Assembly (NCBI RefSeq): GCF_016756615.1
Contig: NZ_AP023262.1
Location: forward strand, 7,689,501-7,753,500
Direction: 5' to 3'
DNA length: 64,000 nucleotides
Source: Mesorhizobium sp. L-8-3
Lineage (GTDB): Bacteria > Pseudomonadota > Alphaproteobacteria > Rhizobiales > Rhizobiaceae
The notes under the pieces were generated by a model. That model ran no database searches. It saw nothing but the letters and a program-made list of their open reading frames with translations, and had not been told where the DNA came from. This document shows positions 51,668-60,500 of this stretch, piece after piece. The position numbers and the translations under genes were made by a program. Numbering within the stretch: the stretch's first letter is position 1; every line of letters starts with the position of its first letter.

Positions 51668-52150
51668 CTACAGCGTGTTGCGTGAAAACGGATCACGGTA
51701 CGCGACAGTAGTCGGGACGGCATGACATGCTGGATACATCGAAGGTCGGGAGTGCTAGGACTCACCACATCATGGCGCCCTCGGCTACCCGAGGCCTGGA
51801 TCAATTCCAGCAAAAGTGCGCAGCGGTTTGGCGTCCCGGAAACAGCGCCGCCCTATCTTCGTCATTCTCGGGCCCGAGCCTGCGCGAAGCGTGGGCGAGG
51901 TGACCCGAGAATCCGTGCCGTGAAATCGCGGACGACTGCTTCGGTGCAAAGCGGGCTTGGGCAGGTGGATAGGGGAGCCATCCTCTTCCTCGACCGTCTC
52001 CGGCCTTCGGGTCGGTCACGGCATGGATCCACGGGTCATCGCGCCCTGCGCTTCGCTGCGTGCGCTCGCCCGTGGATGACGAAGCGGATATGTTGCCGCC
52101 CGCGACCATTCTGTCGTGTACTGTGAAAGGATTCACGCAACACACTGTAG
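51668..52150. repeat. 19-base inverted repeats enclosing 445 bp
   Basis: CTACAGCGTGTTGCGTGAA (51668-51686) and TTCACGCAACACACTGTAG (52132-52150) are complementary except for one base. The enclosed DNA has no gene but contains other palindromes. The form recalls a non-autonomous mobile element, or two copies of a dispersed repeat in opposite orientation. Confidence 0.55.
51858..52085. repeat. two dispersed palindromic repeats
   Basis: The first (about 51858-51918) has ends TTCGTCATTCTCGGG and CCCGAGAATCC with an inner hairpin. The second (about 52018-52083) has ends GGATCCACGGGTCATC and GCCCGTGGATGACG. Both are the type of intergenic repeat that is numerous in Phyllobacteriaceae genomes. Confidence 0.6.
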
Positions 52151-52164
52151 GTCTTTGATTTGAC

Positions 52165-52209
52165 GCATGTCTTTGTCCCGAAACCGGTACCCGCTTTCGG
52201 GAGACATGC
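52165..52209. repeat. rhizobial-type short palindrome
   Basis: GCATGTCT and AGACATGC form the outer arms, and CCCGAAA with TTTCGGG the inner arms, of a 45-base palindrome with centre CCGGTACCCGC. This form is common between genes in rhizobia. It lies 113 bases before the response regulator start. Confidence 0.7.
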
Positions 52210-52322
52210 TTTGGCCGGCCACGGCCGAAGCTGCCCGATCGCGAATCGTGGCGGGAATCCGGATCCGCATGAGTGCCGCGCGCCCCCCGCGGAGCAGGGT
52301 CACAACGCGTAAGGAATAAGAC

Positions 52323-52997
52323 ATGCGTATCTTGCTCGTCGAAGATCAGCCCGAGATGGTGTCGGCACTGCGCGCGGCCCTGAAGCGGCACGACATGGTT
52401 GTCGACCATGCCGGCTCGCTGGAGGCCGCGGAGGATTTCGTCAGCATCGACACCTACGACGCCATCCTGCTCGACCGGCAGTTGCCCGACGGCGACGGCC
52501 TGTCGCTGCTGCCCAAACTGCGCAGCAAGGGCAATGCGACGCCGGTGCTGATGCTGACGGCTCGCGGCGATATCGCCGACAAGGTGGAAGGCCTCGACAT
52601 GGGCGCCGACGACTATCTGGCGAAACCCTTCGCCTTCGAGGAACTGCTGGCGCGCATGCGCGCGCTGCTGCGGCGTCCGACCTCGATCCAGTCGCAGTCG
52701 ATCCGCGCCGGCCATCTGGTGTTCGATTTCGGTCACCGCGAGGCCTCGGTGCGCGGCGAAGCGCTGCCGCTGCCGCGTCGCGAACTGCTCGTGCTGGAGG
52801 CGCTGGTTCGGCGAATGGGACGCATGGTGGTGCGCGGCGCCCTGATGGAGGCGGTGTTCGGCCTCGACGACGAGATCCAGTCCAACGCGCTCGACGCCCA
52901 TGTGTCGCGCCTGCGCCGCAAGCTTGCCGATACCGACAGCGGGCTGACCATCAACGGCGTGCGCGGCGTCGGCTACCTTCTGCGCGAGACGCCATGA
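52323..52997 (+). CDS. OmpR-family response regulator
   Basis: A 224-residue response regulator. Receiver domain (1-115) with acidic pocket VEDQ, phosphorylated Asp51 in AILLDRQLPDGDG, and Lys101 in YLAKPF; DNA-binding winged helix (about 130-222) ending TINGVRGVGYLL. It acts with the histidine kinase whose gene overlaps its end by four bases. The target genes are not evident; it resembles QseB/TctD-type regulators. Confidence 0.94.
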   Translation: MRILLVEDQPEMVSALRAALKRHDMVVDHAGSLEAAEDFVSIDTYDAILLDRQLPDGDGLSLLPKLRSKGNATPVLMLTARGDIADKVEGLDMGADDYLAKPFAFEELLARMRALLRRPTSIQSQSIRAGHLVFDFGHREASVRGEALPLPRRELLVLEALVRRMGRMVVRGALMEAVFGLDDEIQSNALDAHVSRLRRKLADTDSGLTINGVRGVGYLLRETP

Positions 52998-54367
52998 ATT
53001 TCAGACGTTTGCTGAGGCGCCCACGCTCGCTCAAATGGCGCCTGGTCTGGCGCATGGTGCTGCTGCAGGTGGTGCTTCTCACCTTGCTGGTCGCGCTGAT
53101 CCTGGGGGCCTTCCTGGTGACTGGCTGGATTCCCCAGAACTATGAGGGCCGCGCGCTCGACGTGTTGACAAAGCAGGTGCGGCGCGACGCCGATGGCGAA
53201 CTCGTGCTGAAGGACGGCAGCGACCTTGCCGAGCTGCGCGAGGAGGTCCCCGACCTCTGGTTCATCATCCGCGACGAAGAAGGCCACCGGCTGTCGGAAG
53301 GCACCGTCCCGCCGCAGTTCACCAGGATGGCCGCAGCGCTCGACCATATCGACAGCGCCAAGCTGGTGTGGAAGCTCGGCACCACCCTGCCCGCGGCCGT
53401 GGTGCAATGGTTCGACACCAAGGCCGGGCGGGTGCAGATCTTCACCGGCGCACAAGGCCGCTTCCGCATCACCGCGCTGCTGGCGGTGACGCCGGAGCTC
53501 TTCGTGCAGGTCATCCTGCCGATCGGCGGCATCATGGCGCTGGCGTCGCTGGTGACGATCCCGCTGGTGGTGCGCGGCATCCTGACTGGACTTCGCCGGG
53601 CGGCGGCCCGCGCCGAACACATCGACATCGAGAAACGCGGGGTCAGGCTGCCGACGGCGGGCATCCCGACCGAGATCGAACCGCTGGTCAAGGCGGTCAA
53701 CGGCGCGCTCGACCGGCTCGACGCCGGCTATGAACGGCACAGACGCTTCCTCACCGACGCCGCGCATGAGTTGCGCACGCCGGTCGCGATCCTCAACACG
53801 CGCATCGCGTCGCTGCCGCCGACATCGGAGCGCTCCCGGCTGCAGCAGGATGCGGCGCGGCTTTCCACACTGACCGACCAGCTCCTCGACATCCAGCGGC
53901 TGGACCGACGGTCGGAACCGTTCCAGCCGGTCGATCTCGTGGCAGCGGCGCATGGCGTGGTCGCCGACCTCGCGCCGATGGCCTTCGGCGCCGGGTACGA
54001 CATGTCCTTCGACGCCGCTCCCGGGCGGATCGTTACGACGGGCGACCGCATGTCGATCGAAAGGGCGGTAACCAATCTCGTCCAGAACGCGATCGAGCAT
54101 GGCGGCAACGGCGGCAAGATCACGATCAGCGTGGCGGCGCCCGCCGTCATCGCGGTCTCCGACGAAGGCGAAGGCGTGCCGCAGGCCGAACGCGAGAAGA
54201 TCTTCCAGCCCTTCTACCGGCTGCGCCAACGCGACCAGGGCGCGGGCCTCGGCCTCAACCTGGTAGCGGAAATCATGCAGATGCATGGCGGCCGCGTCGA
54301 GCTGAACGATGTACAGCCGAAGGGCGCCTGCTTCCGCATGATCTTCAGGCCGGAACGGACCGCCTGA
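52994..54367 (+). CDS. membrane sensor histidine kinase
   Basis: A 457-residue kinase. Membrane helix about 21-44, a periplasmic domain of about 125 residues, a second helix about 170-195, HAMP-like linker, dimerisation domain with phosphorylated His258 in LTDAAHELRTPVAIL, and an ATPase domain with NLVQNAIEHG, DEGEGVP and GAGLGLNLV. It pairs with the preceding regulator (ATGA overlap). The stimulus is unknown. Confidence 0.94.
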   Translation: MNFRRLLRRPRSLKWRLVWRMVLLQVVLLTLLVALILGAFLVTGWIPQNYEGRALDVLTKQVRRDADGELVLKDGSDLAELREEVPDLWFIIRDEEGHRLSEGTVPPQFTRMAAALDHIDSAKLVWKLGTTLPAAVVQWFDTKAGRVQIFTGAQGRFRITALLAVTPELFVQVILPIGGIMALASLVTIPLVVRGILTGLRRAAARAEHIDIEKRGVRLPTAGIPTEIEPLVKAVNGALDRLDAGYERHRRFLTDAAHELRTPVAILNTRIASLPPTSERSRLQQDAARLSTLTDQLLDIQRLDRRSEPFQPVDLVAAAHGVVADLAPMAFGAGYDMSFDAAPGRIVTTGDRMSIERAVTNLVQNAIEHGGNGGKITISVAAPAVIAVSDEGEGVPQAEREKIFQPFYRLRQRDQGAGLGLNLVAEIMQMHGGRVELNDVQPKGACFRMIFRPERTA

Positions 54368-54374
54368 TCCCGGC

Positions 54375-55139
54375 TCAGCCTCCCACCGCCACGACGCGGA
54401 CGCCGGCCGCCTCGAGCGCGGCGGCGATATCGGCCGGCGGCGCCCGGTCGGTGACCAGTTCGCCGACGCCCGAAAAGTCGCAGACCTGAACGAGGCCGTG
54501 CTTGCCGAACTTGCTGTGGTCGGTGACGACCAGCGTGCGCTGGCCGCGCGACAGAACCTTGCGCGCGAACTCCGCCTCTTCGAGCTCGTAGTCCATGATG
54601 CCGTGTACTGCGTCGACCGCACCGGCCGAGATCACCGCATGCGTCACGCTGAACCGCCCGACAAAATCGATCGCCGAGACACCGAAGGCCGCGCCGCTGT
54701 CGCTGCGCAGCTCGCCCCCGGCCATATAGACCTTGTTGCCGTTCACCGTCGCCAGGGTGCGCGCGATATCGGAGGAATTCGTCACCACGGTGAGCCGGCG
54801 GTGGCCCGTCAGTTCGCGCGCCAGGTAGCTGGTCGTCGTGCCGGTATCCAGCATAACGGACTCGCCGTCGCGGATCGTCGCCGCGACCTGTCGCGCGATC
54901 GCACGCTTGGCGCCGGCATGCTCGCGCATGCGGCGTTCGAACGGCGCCTCTCCGGCAAGAGCGGGCAGGCCGACCGCGCCATGCATCTTGACGATCGCGC
55001 CATCCCTGGAGAGCGGCTTGACGTCGCGGCGCACCGTTTCCAGCGAAACGCCGAGCCGGTCGGCCAGGCTGGCGATGGTGACCGTGCCCTCCTCCTGGAG
55101 CAGACGCAGGATTTCGGCGTGACGCTTCGAGTGGTTCAT
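54375..55139 (-). CDS. DeoR-family transcriptional regulator
   Basis: A 254-residue DeoR/GlpR-type repressor. N-terminal helix-turn-helix VTIASLADRLGVSLETVRRD and a C-terminal sugar-phosphate-type effector domain with MLDTGTTTSYLARELTG and VVTDHSKFGKHGLVQVCDF. MNHSKRH at 55139 with GAAGG upstream is the start; the longer frame is rejected. It is divergent from the ABC operon at 55476 and probably controls it. It converges with the histidine kinase gene, seven bases away. Confidence 0.9.
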   Translation of the reverse strand: MNHSKRHAEILRLLQEEGTVTIASLADRLGVSLETVRRDVKPLSRDGAIVKMHGAVGLPALAGEAPFERRMREHAGAKRAIARQVAATIRDGESVMLDTGTTTSYLARELTGHRRLTVVTNSSDIARTLATVNGNKVYMAGGELRSDSGAAFGVSAIDFVGRFSVTHAVISAGAVDAVHGIMDYELEEAEFARKVLSRGQRTLVVTDHSKFGKHGLVQVCDFSGVGELVTDRAPPADIAAALEAAGVRVVAVGG

Positions 55140-55475
55140 GTGCCTTCGCCCCTGGAGCCCTGCCCGTCCGAACGGTCGCGCGCTCCGTCCATTTGAATTC
55201 GCCCGCCCCGGTGCGGGCCCGGCGAAGATCGGTTGCGATTCCCGCCAGCCCGACGCGATGGCCATTGACCGGTTCTTTCGCTTCTTGAATGGCAGAAGAA
55301 CGGCATCCAGTCAAAAAATCACAAAAAGCCTCGGATGCGCGTTGACAAGCGCGTTGACCCTGCGTGACATTGCAAGCCGTGACGGGCCTGCGGGGAAAGT
55401 CGCCGCAAGAGCGACCAGGCCAAGCATGCACCATGGAAAAGCTGGAATCTCCAGTGGGCGAGCAGGAGGATCAAG
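55140..55475. promoter_or_regulatory. divergent control region of the DeoR gene and the amine-importer operon
   Basis: A 336 bp region between divergent genes. It contains two copies of GCGCGTTGAC (55337-55346 and 55349-55358) in direct repeat, 12 bp apart, with a weaker third at about 55359-55368 (CCTGCGTGAC). TTGACA or TTGACC inside these could be -35 boxes, but matching -10 boxes are not clear. GGAGG precedes the binding-protein ATG. Confidence 0.5.
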
Positions 55476-56441
55476 ATGCTTTCGCGCAATCGCATGGCCG
55501 GCGCCGCGCTCGGGGCGGTCGCCCTTTGCACGGCTTTCTCGCATTCGCCCGCCTGGGCGCAGGAATCGACGGATCCGATCAAGCTGACGCTGCACGACTG
55601 GACGGGGCAGCTCATCACCACCAACATCATGGGCGAGGTGCTCAAGAAGGCCGGCTACAACGTGGAGTATGTGCAGGCCGACTATCTGGCGCAGTTTGCG
55701 GGCCTCGAAGCGGGCGACCTGCATGTCGCGATGGAGATGTGGGAGACCACCGGCCGCGAGGCCATGGACGCGGCGACGGCCACCGGCAAAGTCGAGAATT
55801 TCGGACCGACCGGAATGAAGGCCAAGGAGGAATGGTGGTTCCCCGACTATATGAAGGAAAAGTGCCCGGGCCTGCCGAACTGGGAAGCGCTGAAGGACGA
55901 GACCTGCGCCGAAGCCTTCTCGACGGCCGAGACCGCGCCGAAGGGCCGCTATCTCGGCGGGCCGGTCACCTGGGGCGGGTTCGACGACGAACGCGTGGAG
56001 GCGCTCGGCCTGCCCGTCGAAGTGATCCATGCCGGCACGGATGCCGCGCTCTTTGCGGAGCTGGAGAGCGCCTATCAGCGGCAGGCGCCGATCCTGCTCT
56101 GGGTCTACGCGCCGCATTGGGCCCCTGTGAAGTACAAGGGCCAATGGGTCGAATTCCCCGAATTCACGAAGGAGTGCTACGCCGACCCGAAATGGGGCTC
56201 GAACCCCGATGCGCTCTATGACTGCGGCAAGCCGCATGGCGATATCTGGAAGGTCGGCTGGGCCGGCGTGAAGGACAAGTGGCCGGGCGCCTACAATGCG
56301 ATCAAGGCCTTCATGATCGACAATGACGAGATGGGCCAGATGATCACCAAGGTGGATCTCGACGGTAAGAAGGTCGAGGATGTGGTGGCCGAATGGATCG
56401 GCGCCAACGAGGCGCGCTGGTCGGAGTGGATCAAGAAATAG
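55476..56441 (+). CDS. quaternary-amine ABC transporter substrate-binding protein (ProX/OpuAC-like)
   Basis: A 321-residue periplasmic binding protein. Signal peptide MLSRNRMAGAALGAVALCTA, cleaving near AWAQ. The mature part has the OpuAC-type start IKLTLHDWTGQLITTNIMGE, many Trp residues and the ILLWVYAPHWAP segment, features of proteins that bind glycine betaine, choline or similar cations through an aromatic cage. First gene of the operon; GGAGG lies before the ATG. Confidence 0.9.
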   Translation: MLSRNRMAGAALGAVALCTAFSHSPAWAQESTDPIKLTLHDWTGQLITTNIMGEVLKKAGYNVEYVQADYLAQFAGLEAGDLHVAMEMWETTGREAMDAATATGKVENFGPTGMKAKEEWWFPDYMKEKCPGLPNWEALKDETCAEAFSTAETAPKGRYLGGPVTWGGFDDERVEALGLPVEVIHAGTDAALFAELESAYQRQAPILLWVYAPHWAPVKYKGQWVEFPEFTKECYADPKWGSNPDALYDCGKPHGDIWKVGWAGVKDKWPGAYNAIKAFMIDNDEMGQMITKVDLDGKKVEDVVAEWIGANEARWSEWIKK

Positions 56442-56549
56442 GCTGCGGCCGATCAGAGACTTCGCAGCCGTGTCCCTTCGACCTTCTGGACGTCCCGGGC
56501 CCGCGGGAATGTGCGGCTCGGGGCGAGCGCCCCTTGGGGAGCAGCATCC

Positions 56550-57563
56550 ATGACCGCTGCTCCCAAGCTGGTATGCCGCAATGTCTGGAAGGTGTTCGGC
56601 GCAGGTGCGGCCGAGTTCCTGGCCGGGAACGGGAACCCTTCTCCCGACCAGCTCGGCGCGGCCGGGCTGGTCGGCGCCGTTCGCGCGGTGGAGCTCGAAG
56701 TCCGCAGCGGCGAGATCTTCGTGATCATGGGCCTGTCGGGATCCGGCAAGTCGACGCTCGTGCGCTGCCTTTCGCGCCTGGTCGAACCGACGGCAGGCGA
56801 GATCCTGTTCAACGGCGAGAACCTGCTGGCGGCCAGCGAGACGCGGATGATCGAGATCCGCCGCCACCAGATGGGCATGGTGTTCCAGAACTTCGCCCTG
56901 CTGCCGCATCTGTCGGTGCTCGCCAATGTGGCGTTTCCGCTCGAGGTGCAGGGTATCGGCCGCCCGGAGCGCGAAGCCCGCGCGGCCAGGATGATCGAGC
57001 TGGTCGGCCTCTCCGGCAAGGAAACGGCCTTTCCGCGCGAGCTTTCCGGCGGACAGCAGCAGCGTGTCGGCATTGCCCGCTCGCTCGCAGTCGAACCCGA
57101 ATTGTGGTTCCTCGACGAGCCCTTCTCGGCGCTCGATCCGCTGATCCGCCGCGAGATGCAGGACGAGTTCGTCCGCCTGCAGTCGCAGCTCAAGAAGACC
57201 ATCGTCTTCATCACCCACGATTTCGACGAGGCGATCAGGGTGGCCGACCGCATCGCCGTCATGCGCGACGGGGCGGTGGTCCAGGCCGGCACGCCCGAGG
57301 ACATCGTGCTCAGCCCCGCAACGCCCTATGTCGCCGAGTTCACGCGCAACGTGCCGAAAGCCAAGGTGGTCAGGGCGGCTTCGCTCATGAAGCCTGACGG
57401 CGGCGCGCCGTCCGAGCCGGCGATCGCCGAACGGGCAACGATCGCCGAGGCGGCGCCGCTCTTCGCCGCCGGGATGACGCATCTGCGGGTTGTCGACACG
57501 TCAGGCAGGACCGTCGGCAGGCTCGACCGCGACGACGTCGTCGACGTGATGATGCGAGGCTGA
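56550..57563 (+). CDS. quaternary-amine ABC transporter ATP-binding protein (ProV-like)
   Basis: A 337-residue ATPase: Walker A GLSGSGKST, signature LSGGQQQRVG, Walker B LWFLDEPF, switch His in FITHDFDEA. After residue about 270 there is a short region with a CBS-like segment (GMTHLRVVDTSGRTVGRLDR). The start ATG at 56550 with GGGGAG upstream gives MTAAPKLVCRNVWKVFG. The N-terminal ~40 residues before the first strand include a family-typical insertion. Ends three bases before the permease gene. Confidence 0.92.
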   Translation: MTAAPKLVCRNVWKVFGAGAAEFLAGNGNPSPDQLGAAGLVGAVRAVELEVRSGEIFVIMGLSGSGKSTLVRCLSRLVEPTAGEILFNGENLLAASETRMIEIRRHQMGMVFQNFALLPHLSVLANVAFPLEVQGIGRPEREARAARMIELVGLSGKETAFPRELSGGQQQRVGIARSLAVEPELWFLDEPFSALDPLIRREMQDEFVRLQSQLKKTIVFITHDFDEAIRVADRIAVMRDGAVVQAGTPEDIVLSPATPYVAEFTRNVPKAKVVRAASLMKPDGGAPSEPAIAERATIAEAAPLFAAGMTHLRVVDTSGRTVGRLDRDDVVDVMMRG

Positions 57564-57565
57564 CG

Positions 57566-59599
57566 ATGGCGACGCGCGCTCCTTCGCTCGACGCGGCCGC
57601 GACCGTCCGCAACGGCCAACGCCAAGCGGGCGTCATGGGGTTTCCGCTGGCCTGGGCCGCCGCGATCCTCGCCTTCGTCCTGCTCTGGCAGTTCGGCGAG
57701 GATTTCGCCGGCTGGGCGTTCGACTACCCGAAGTCCCTCATCATTCCCGCTGCCCGCTGGATCAGCGACGCGATGAAATGGCTGCTCAACGAGGCGAGCT
57801 TCGGCCTCTTCACCTTCACCGAGCTTACCCGCTTCATCGCCGCCGTCATCGACGTGCCTTACCGGCTGGCCCTCAGCCTGCTGTCGACCGGCTTCCTCTC
57901 CGGCCAGGGCTCCGGGGCGGTGCAACTCCTGCCGCCGCTTTCCTGGATCGCCGTGATCGCGATCATGATCCTGACCGGCCTCCACGCAGGCGGGACCCGG
58001 CTCGCGATCCTGGTCGGCGCATGCTTCGGTTTCCTCGCCGTCTTCGGCCAGTGGAACAGCGCCATGGTGACGCTCGCCTCGATCATCGTCGCGGTGCCGC
58101 TCGGGGTCGCCGGCGGGCTGCTGCTCGGCATCGCCGCCTATCGCTGGCCGCGTTTCGAGGCCGCGCTGAAGCCGCTGCTCGACCTGATGCAGACGATCCC
58201 GGTCTTCGCCTATCTGGTGCCTATCCTGTTCCTGTTCGGCTTCGGCCCGACCGCGGCGATCGTGGCGACGCTGATCTACGCCATGCCGCCGATGACCCGG
58301 ATCACCGTCCTGTCCCTGCGTTCCGTGCCGCCGGAGATCCTCGACCTGGGCAAGATGACCGGGTGCACGCGCCGCCAGATGACATGGCGGCTGCTGGTGC
58401 CCACGGCCAAGGACAGCCTGATGGTCGGCGTCAACCAGGTGATCATGCTTTCGCTCAACATGGTCATCATCGCCTCGATGATCGGCGCCGGCGGCCTCGG
58501 CTTCGACGTGCTGGCGGCACTGCGCCGGCTCGACATCGGCGCCGGGCTGGAAGCCGGCCTTGCGATCGTGGCGCTCGCCGTCGCACTCGATCGCCTGAGC
58601 CAGGCCTTCGCCGATCGCGCCGCCGCGCCGGCCGCGCCGCCGGCCGGAACGGGCCTCGCCGGGCGCCATCCCTACACGCTCGCGGCGGTCGCCCTGGTCC
58701 TGATCACGGGCCTGGCCGGCCTCGTCCTGCCCGCGGTGCAGACCTATCCGGAAAGCCTGCAGGTCTCGACCGCCCCGTTCTGGTCGCAGCTCGTCGCATG
58801 GATCAACGTCAACTTCTTCGATGTGCTGGAGGCCGCCAAGAACGCGGTGCTGCTCAACATCCTCGTGCCGTTCAAGCGGCTGCTCGCCGGCCTGCCCTGG
58901 TTCGGGGTCGCCGGCCTGCTCGCCTTCGCCGGCTATCGGCTTGGCGGCATTCGGCTCGCCGTCCTGGTCGGCGCCCTCGCCTTCCTGATCGCGGCCACGG
59001 GCCAATGGGAGAAGGCGATGGTGACCGTCTATCTCTGCGGCATCTCGGTGATCGTCGCGGCCCTGCTCGGCATCCCCGTCGGCATTGTCGCGGCCGAACG
59101 CGACAGGCTGTGGCGCTGGCTGCAGGTGGTGATCGACACGCTGCAGACGCTGCCTTCCTTCGTCTATCTCATGCCCGCGGTGATGCTGTTCCGCGTCGGC
59201 GACTTCACCGCCATGATCGCCGTCGTCGCTTTCGCCGTCGCGCCGGCCATCCGCTATACCGTGCTCGGCCTGCAAAAGGTCGATCCGCGCCTGATCGAGG
59301 CCGGCCGGGCGATGGGCTGCACGCCCTTGCAACTGCTGACCAAGATCAAGCTCAGGCTGGCGTTGCCCGAGATCCTGCTCGGCATCAACCAGACGATCAT
59401 GTTCGCGCTGTCGATGCTGGTCATCACCGCCCTGGTCGGCACCCGCGACCTGGGGCAGGAGGTCTATATCGCACTGACCAAGGCGGATACGGGGCGCGGC
59501 ATCGTGGCAGGACTGGCGGTGGCGTTCATCGCCATCATCGCGGACCGGCTGATTTCGGCGGCAAGCGCCCGCTCCAGAATGCGGCTCGGCCTGGCATGA
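57566..59599 (+). CDS. fused double-domain ABC transporter permease (ProW-ProW)
   Basis: A 677-residue protein with two ProW-type permease domains in tandem. The first coupling loop is LGKMTGCTRRQMTWRLLVP (about residues 265-285), the second EAGRAMGCTPLQLLTKIKL (about 590-610). Each domain has its own AMVT-led core (LASIIVAVPLGVAGG; VYLCGISVIVAALLG), separated by a linker near 355-375 (APAAPPAGTG). One chain could replace the usual permease homodimer. Usual ProW proteins are about 280-350 residues. Confidence 0.92.
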   Translation: MATRAPSLDAAATVRNGQRQAGVMGFPLAWAAAILAFVLLWQFGEDFAGWAFDYPKSLIIPAARWISDAMKWLLNEASFGLFTFTELTRFIAAVIDVPYRLALSLLSTGFLSGQGSGAVQLLPPLSWIAVIAIMILTGLHAGGTRLAILVGACFGFLAVFGQWNSAMVTLASIIVAVPLGVAGGLLLGIAAYRWPRFEAALKPLLDLMQTIPVFAYLVPILFLFGFGPTAAIVATLIYAMPPMTRITVLSLRSVPPEILDLGKMTGCTRRQMTWRLLVPTAKDSLMVGVNQVIMLSLNMVIIASMIGAGGLGFDVLAALRRLDIGAGLEAGLAIVALAVALDRLSQAFADRAAAPAAPPAGTGLAGRHPYTLAAVALVLITGLAGLVLPAVQTYPESLQVSTAPFWSQLVAWINVNFFDVLEAAKNAVLLNILVPFKRLLAGLPWFGVAGLLAFAGYRLGGIRLAVLVGALAFLIAATGQWEKAMVTVYLCGISVIVAALLGIPVGIVAAERDRLWRWLQVVIDTLQTLPSFVYLMPAVMLFRVGDFTAMIAVVAFAVAPAIRYTVLGLQKVDPRLIEAGRAMGCTPLQLLTKIKLRLALPEILLGINQTIMFALSMLVITALVGTRDLGQEVYIALTKADTGRGIVAGLAVAFIAIIADRLISAASARSRMRLGLA

Positions 59600-59609
59600 G
59601 AGGGCTGCG

Positions 59610-60500
59610 ATGACCGCCAATGAAGACAGGATCCGTGCGCTGCCGATCTGGCAAGGCAGCGTCTCCATCAAACCCATGCATGGCGGCATCAGCAACGAGA
59701 GCTATCTGGTGACCGACGGCGCCGGCAAGCATGTGGTCCGCTTCGGCAAGGACTATCCGTTCCACCACGTCTTCCGCGACCGCGAAGTGATGACCGCGCG
59801 CGCCGCGCATCAGGCCGGCTTCGCACCCGAACTGCAATATTCGGAGCCCGGCATCATGGTGTCGGCCTATATCGGAGCGAGGACCTACGGCCCTAAGGAC
59901 GTTCGCGCCAACCCCGAGCGCATCGCCCGGCTGATGCGGCAGTTCCATGAGGAAATGCCAAGGCACGTCTCCGGCCCGGGTTTCATGTTCTGGGTCTTCC
60001 ATGTCATCCGCGACTATGCGCGAACGCTCGAGCGGGGCGGCAGCCGCATGGCGCCGGAATTGCCGGCCTATCTGGCGCTTGCGGAGGAACTCGAGCGCGC
60101 GCAGGCGCCGCTGCCCATCGTCTTCGGCCACAACGACCTCCTGCCGGCCAACTTCCTCGACGACGGGGAGCGGCTGTGGCTGATCGACTTCGAATATGCG
60201 GGCTTCTCGACCGCCATGTTCGACCTTGCCGGGACCGCCTCCAACGCCGGAATGACGCAGGAGGAGTCGCTCAGCCTGCTCACAGCCTATTTCGGCCGGG
60301 AGCCCGACCTGCCGATGCTGCGCTCGCATGCCGCCATGCAATGCGCCTCGCTGCTGCGCGAGGCGATGTGGAGCATGGTGTCGGAACTCCACCTCAATGC
60401 GCCGGGCGCCGACTACGTCGCCTATACGGGCGAGAACCTCGCCAGGCTGGACGCAGCGCTCGACCGCTACCGCACGACCTACGGAAAGACCCCATCATGA
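59610..60500 (+). CDS. choline/ethanolamine kinase-like phosphotransferase
   Basis: A 296-residue protein of the aminoglycoside phosphotransferase/LicA choline kinase fold. The catalytic Brenner motif is H174-N-D176 with N181 (FGHNDLLPANFL) and the metal-binding D193 in LIDFEYAG; the N-lobe has GGISNESYLV. It lies in the amine-importer operon, ten bases after the permease, and its stop overlaps the next gene by ATGA. It probably phosphorylates an imported amino alcohol, which is inference. Confidence 0.88.
   Translation: MTANEDRIRALPIWQGSVSIKPMHGGISNESYLVTDGAGKHVVRFGKDYPFHHVFRDREVMTARAAHQAGFAPELQYSEPGIMVSAYIGARTYGPKDVRANPERIARLMRQFHEEMPRHVSGPGFMFWVFHVIRDYARTLERGGSRMAPELPAYLALAEELERAQAPLPIVFGHNDLLPANFLDDGERLWLIDFEYAGFSTAMFDLAGTASNAGMTQEESLSLLTAYFGREPDLPMLRSHAAMQCASLLREAMWSMVSELHLNAPGADYVAYTGENLARLDAALDRYRTTYGKTPS

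Larger units (their letters stand above)
51507..52322. other. repeat-rich gap before the two-component genes
   Basis: An 816 bp gap without a supported gene. It contains a 19-base inverted pair at its edges (51668-51686 and 52132-52150), two dispersed palindromes between about 51858 and 52085, and another at 52165-52209. The promoter of the response regulator gene should lie in the last 110 bp, but I see no clear box. Confidence 0.6.

Noticed and set aside
51801..52901. A 366-residue minus-strand open frame across the repeat gap and response regulator
   Set aside because: It runs through palindromic repeats and antisense to a clear OmpR-type regulator; no ribosome site or domain supports it.
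57326..59695. A 789-residue minus-strand open frame opposite the fused permease
   Set aside because: The product is Asp/Gln/Arg-rich low-complexity sequence; the sense strand has regular membrane helices and coupling loops.
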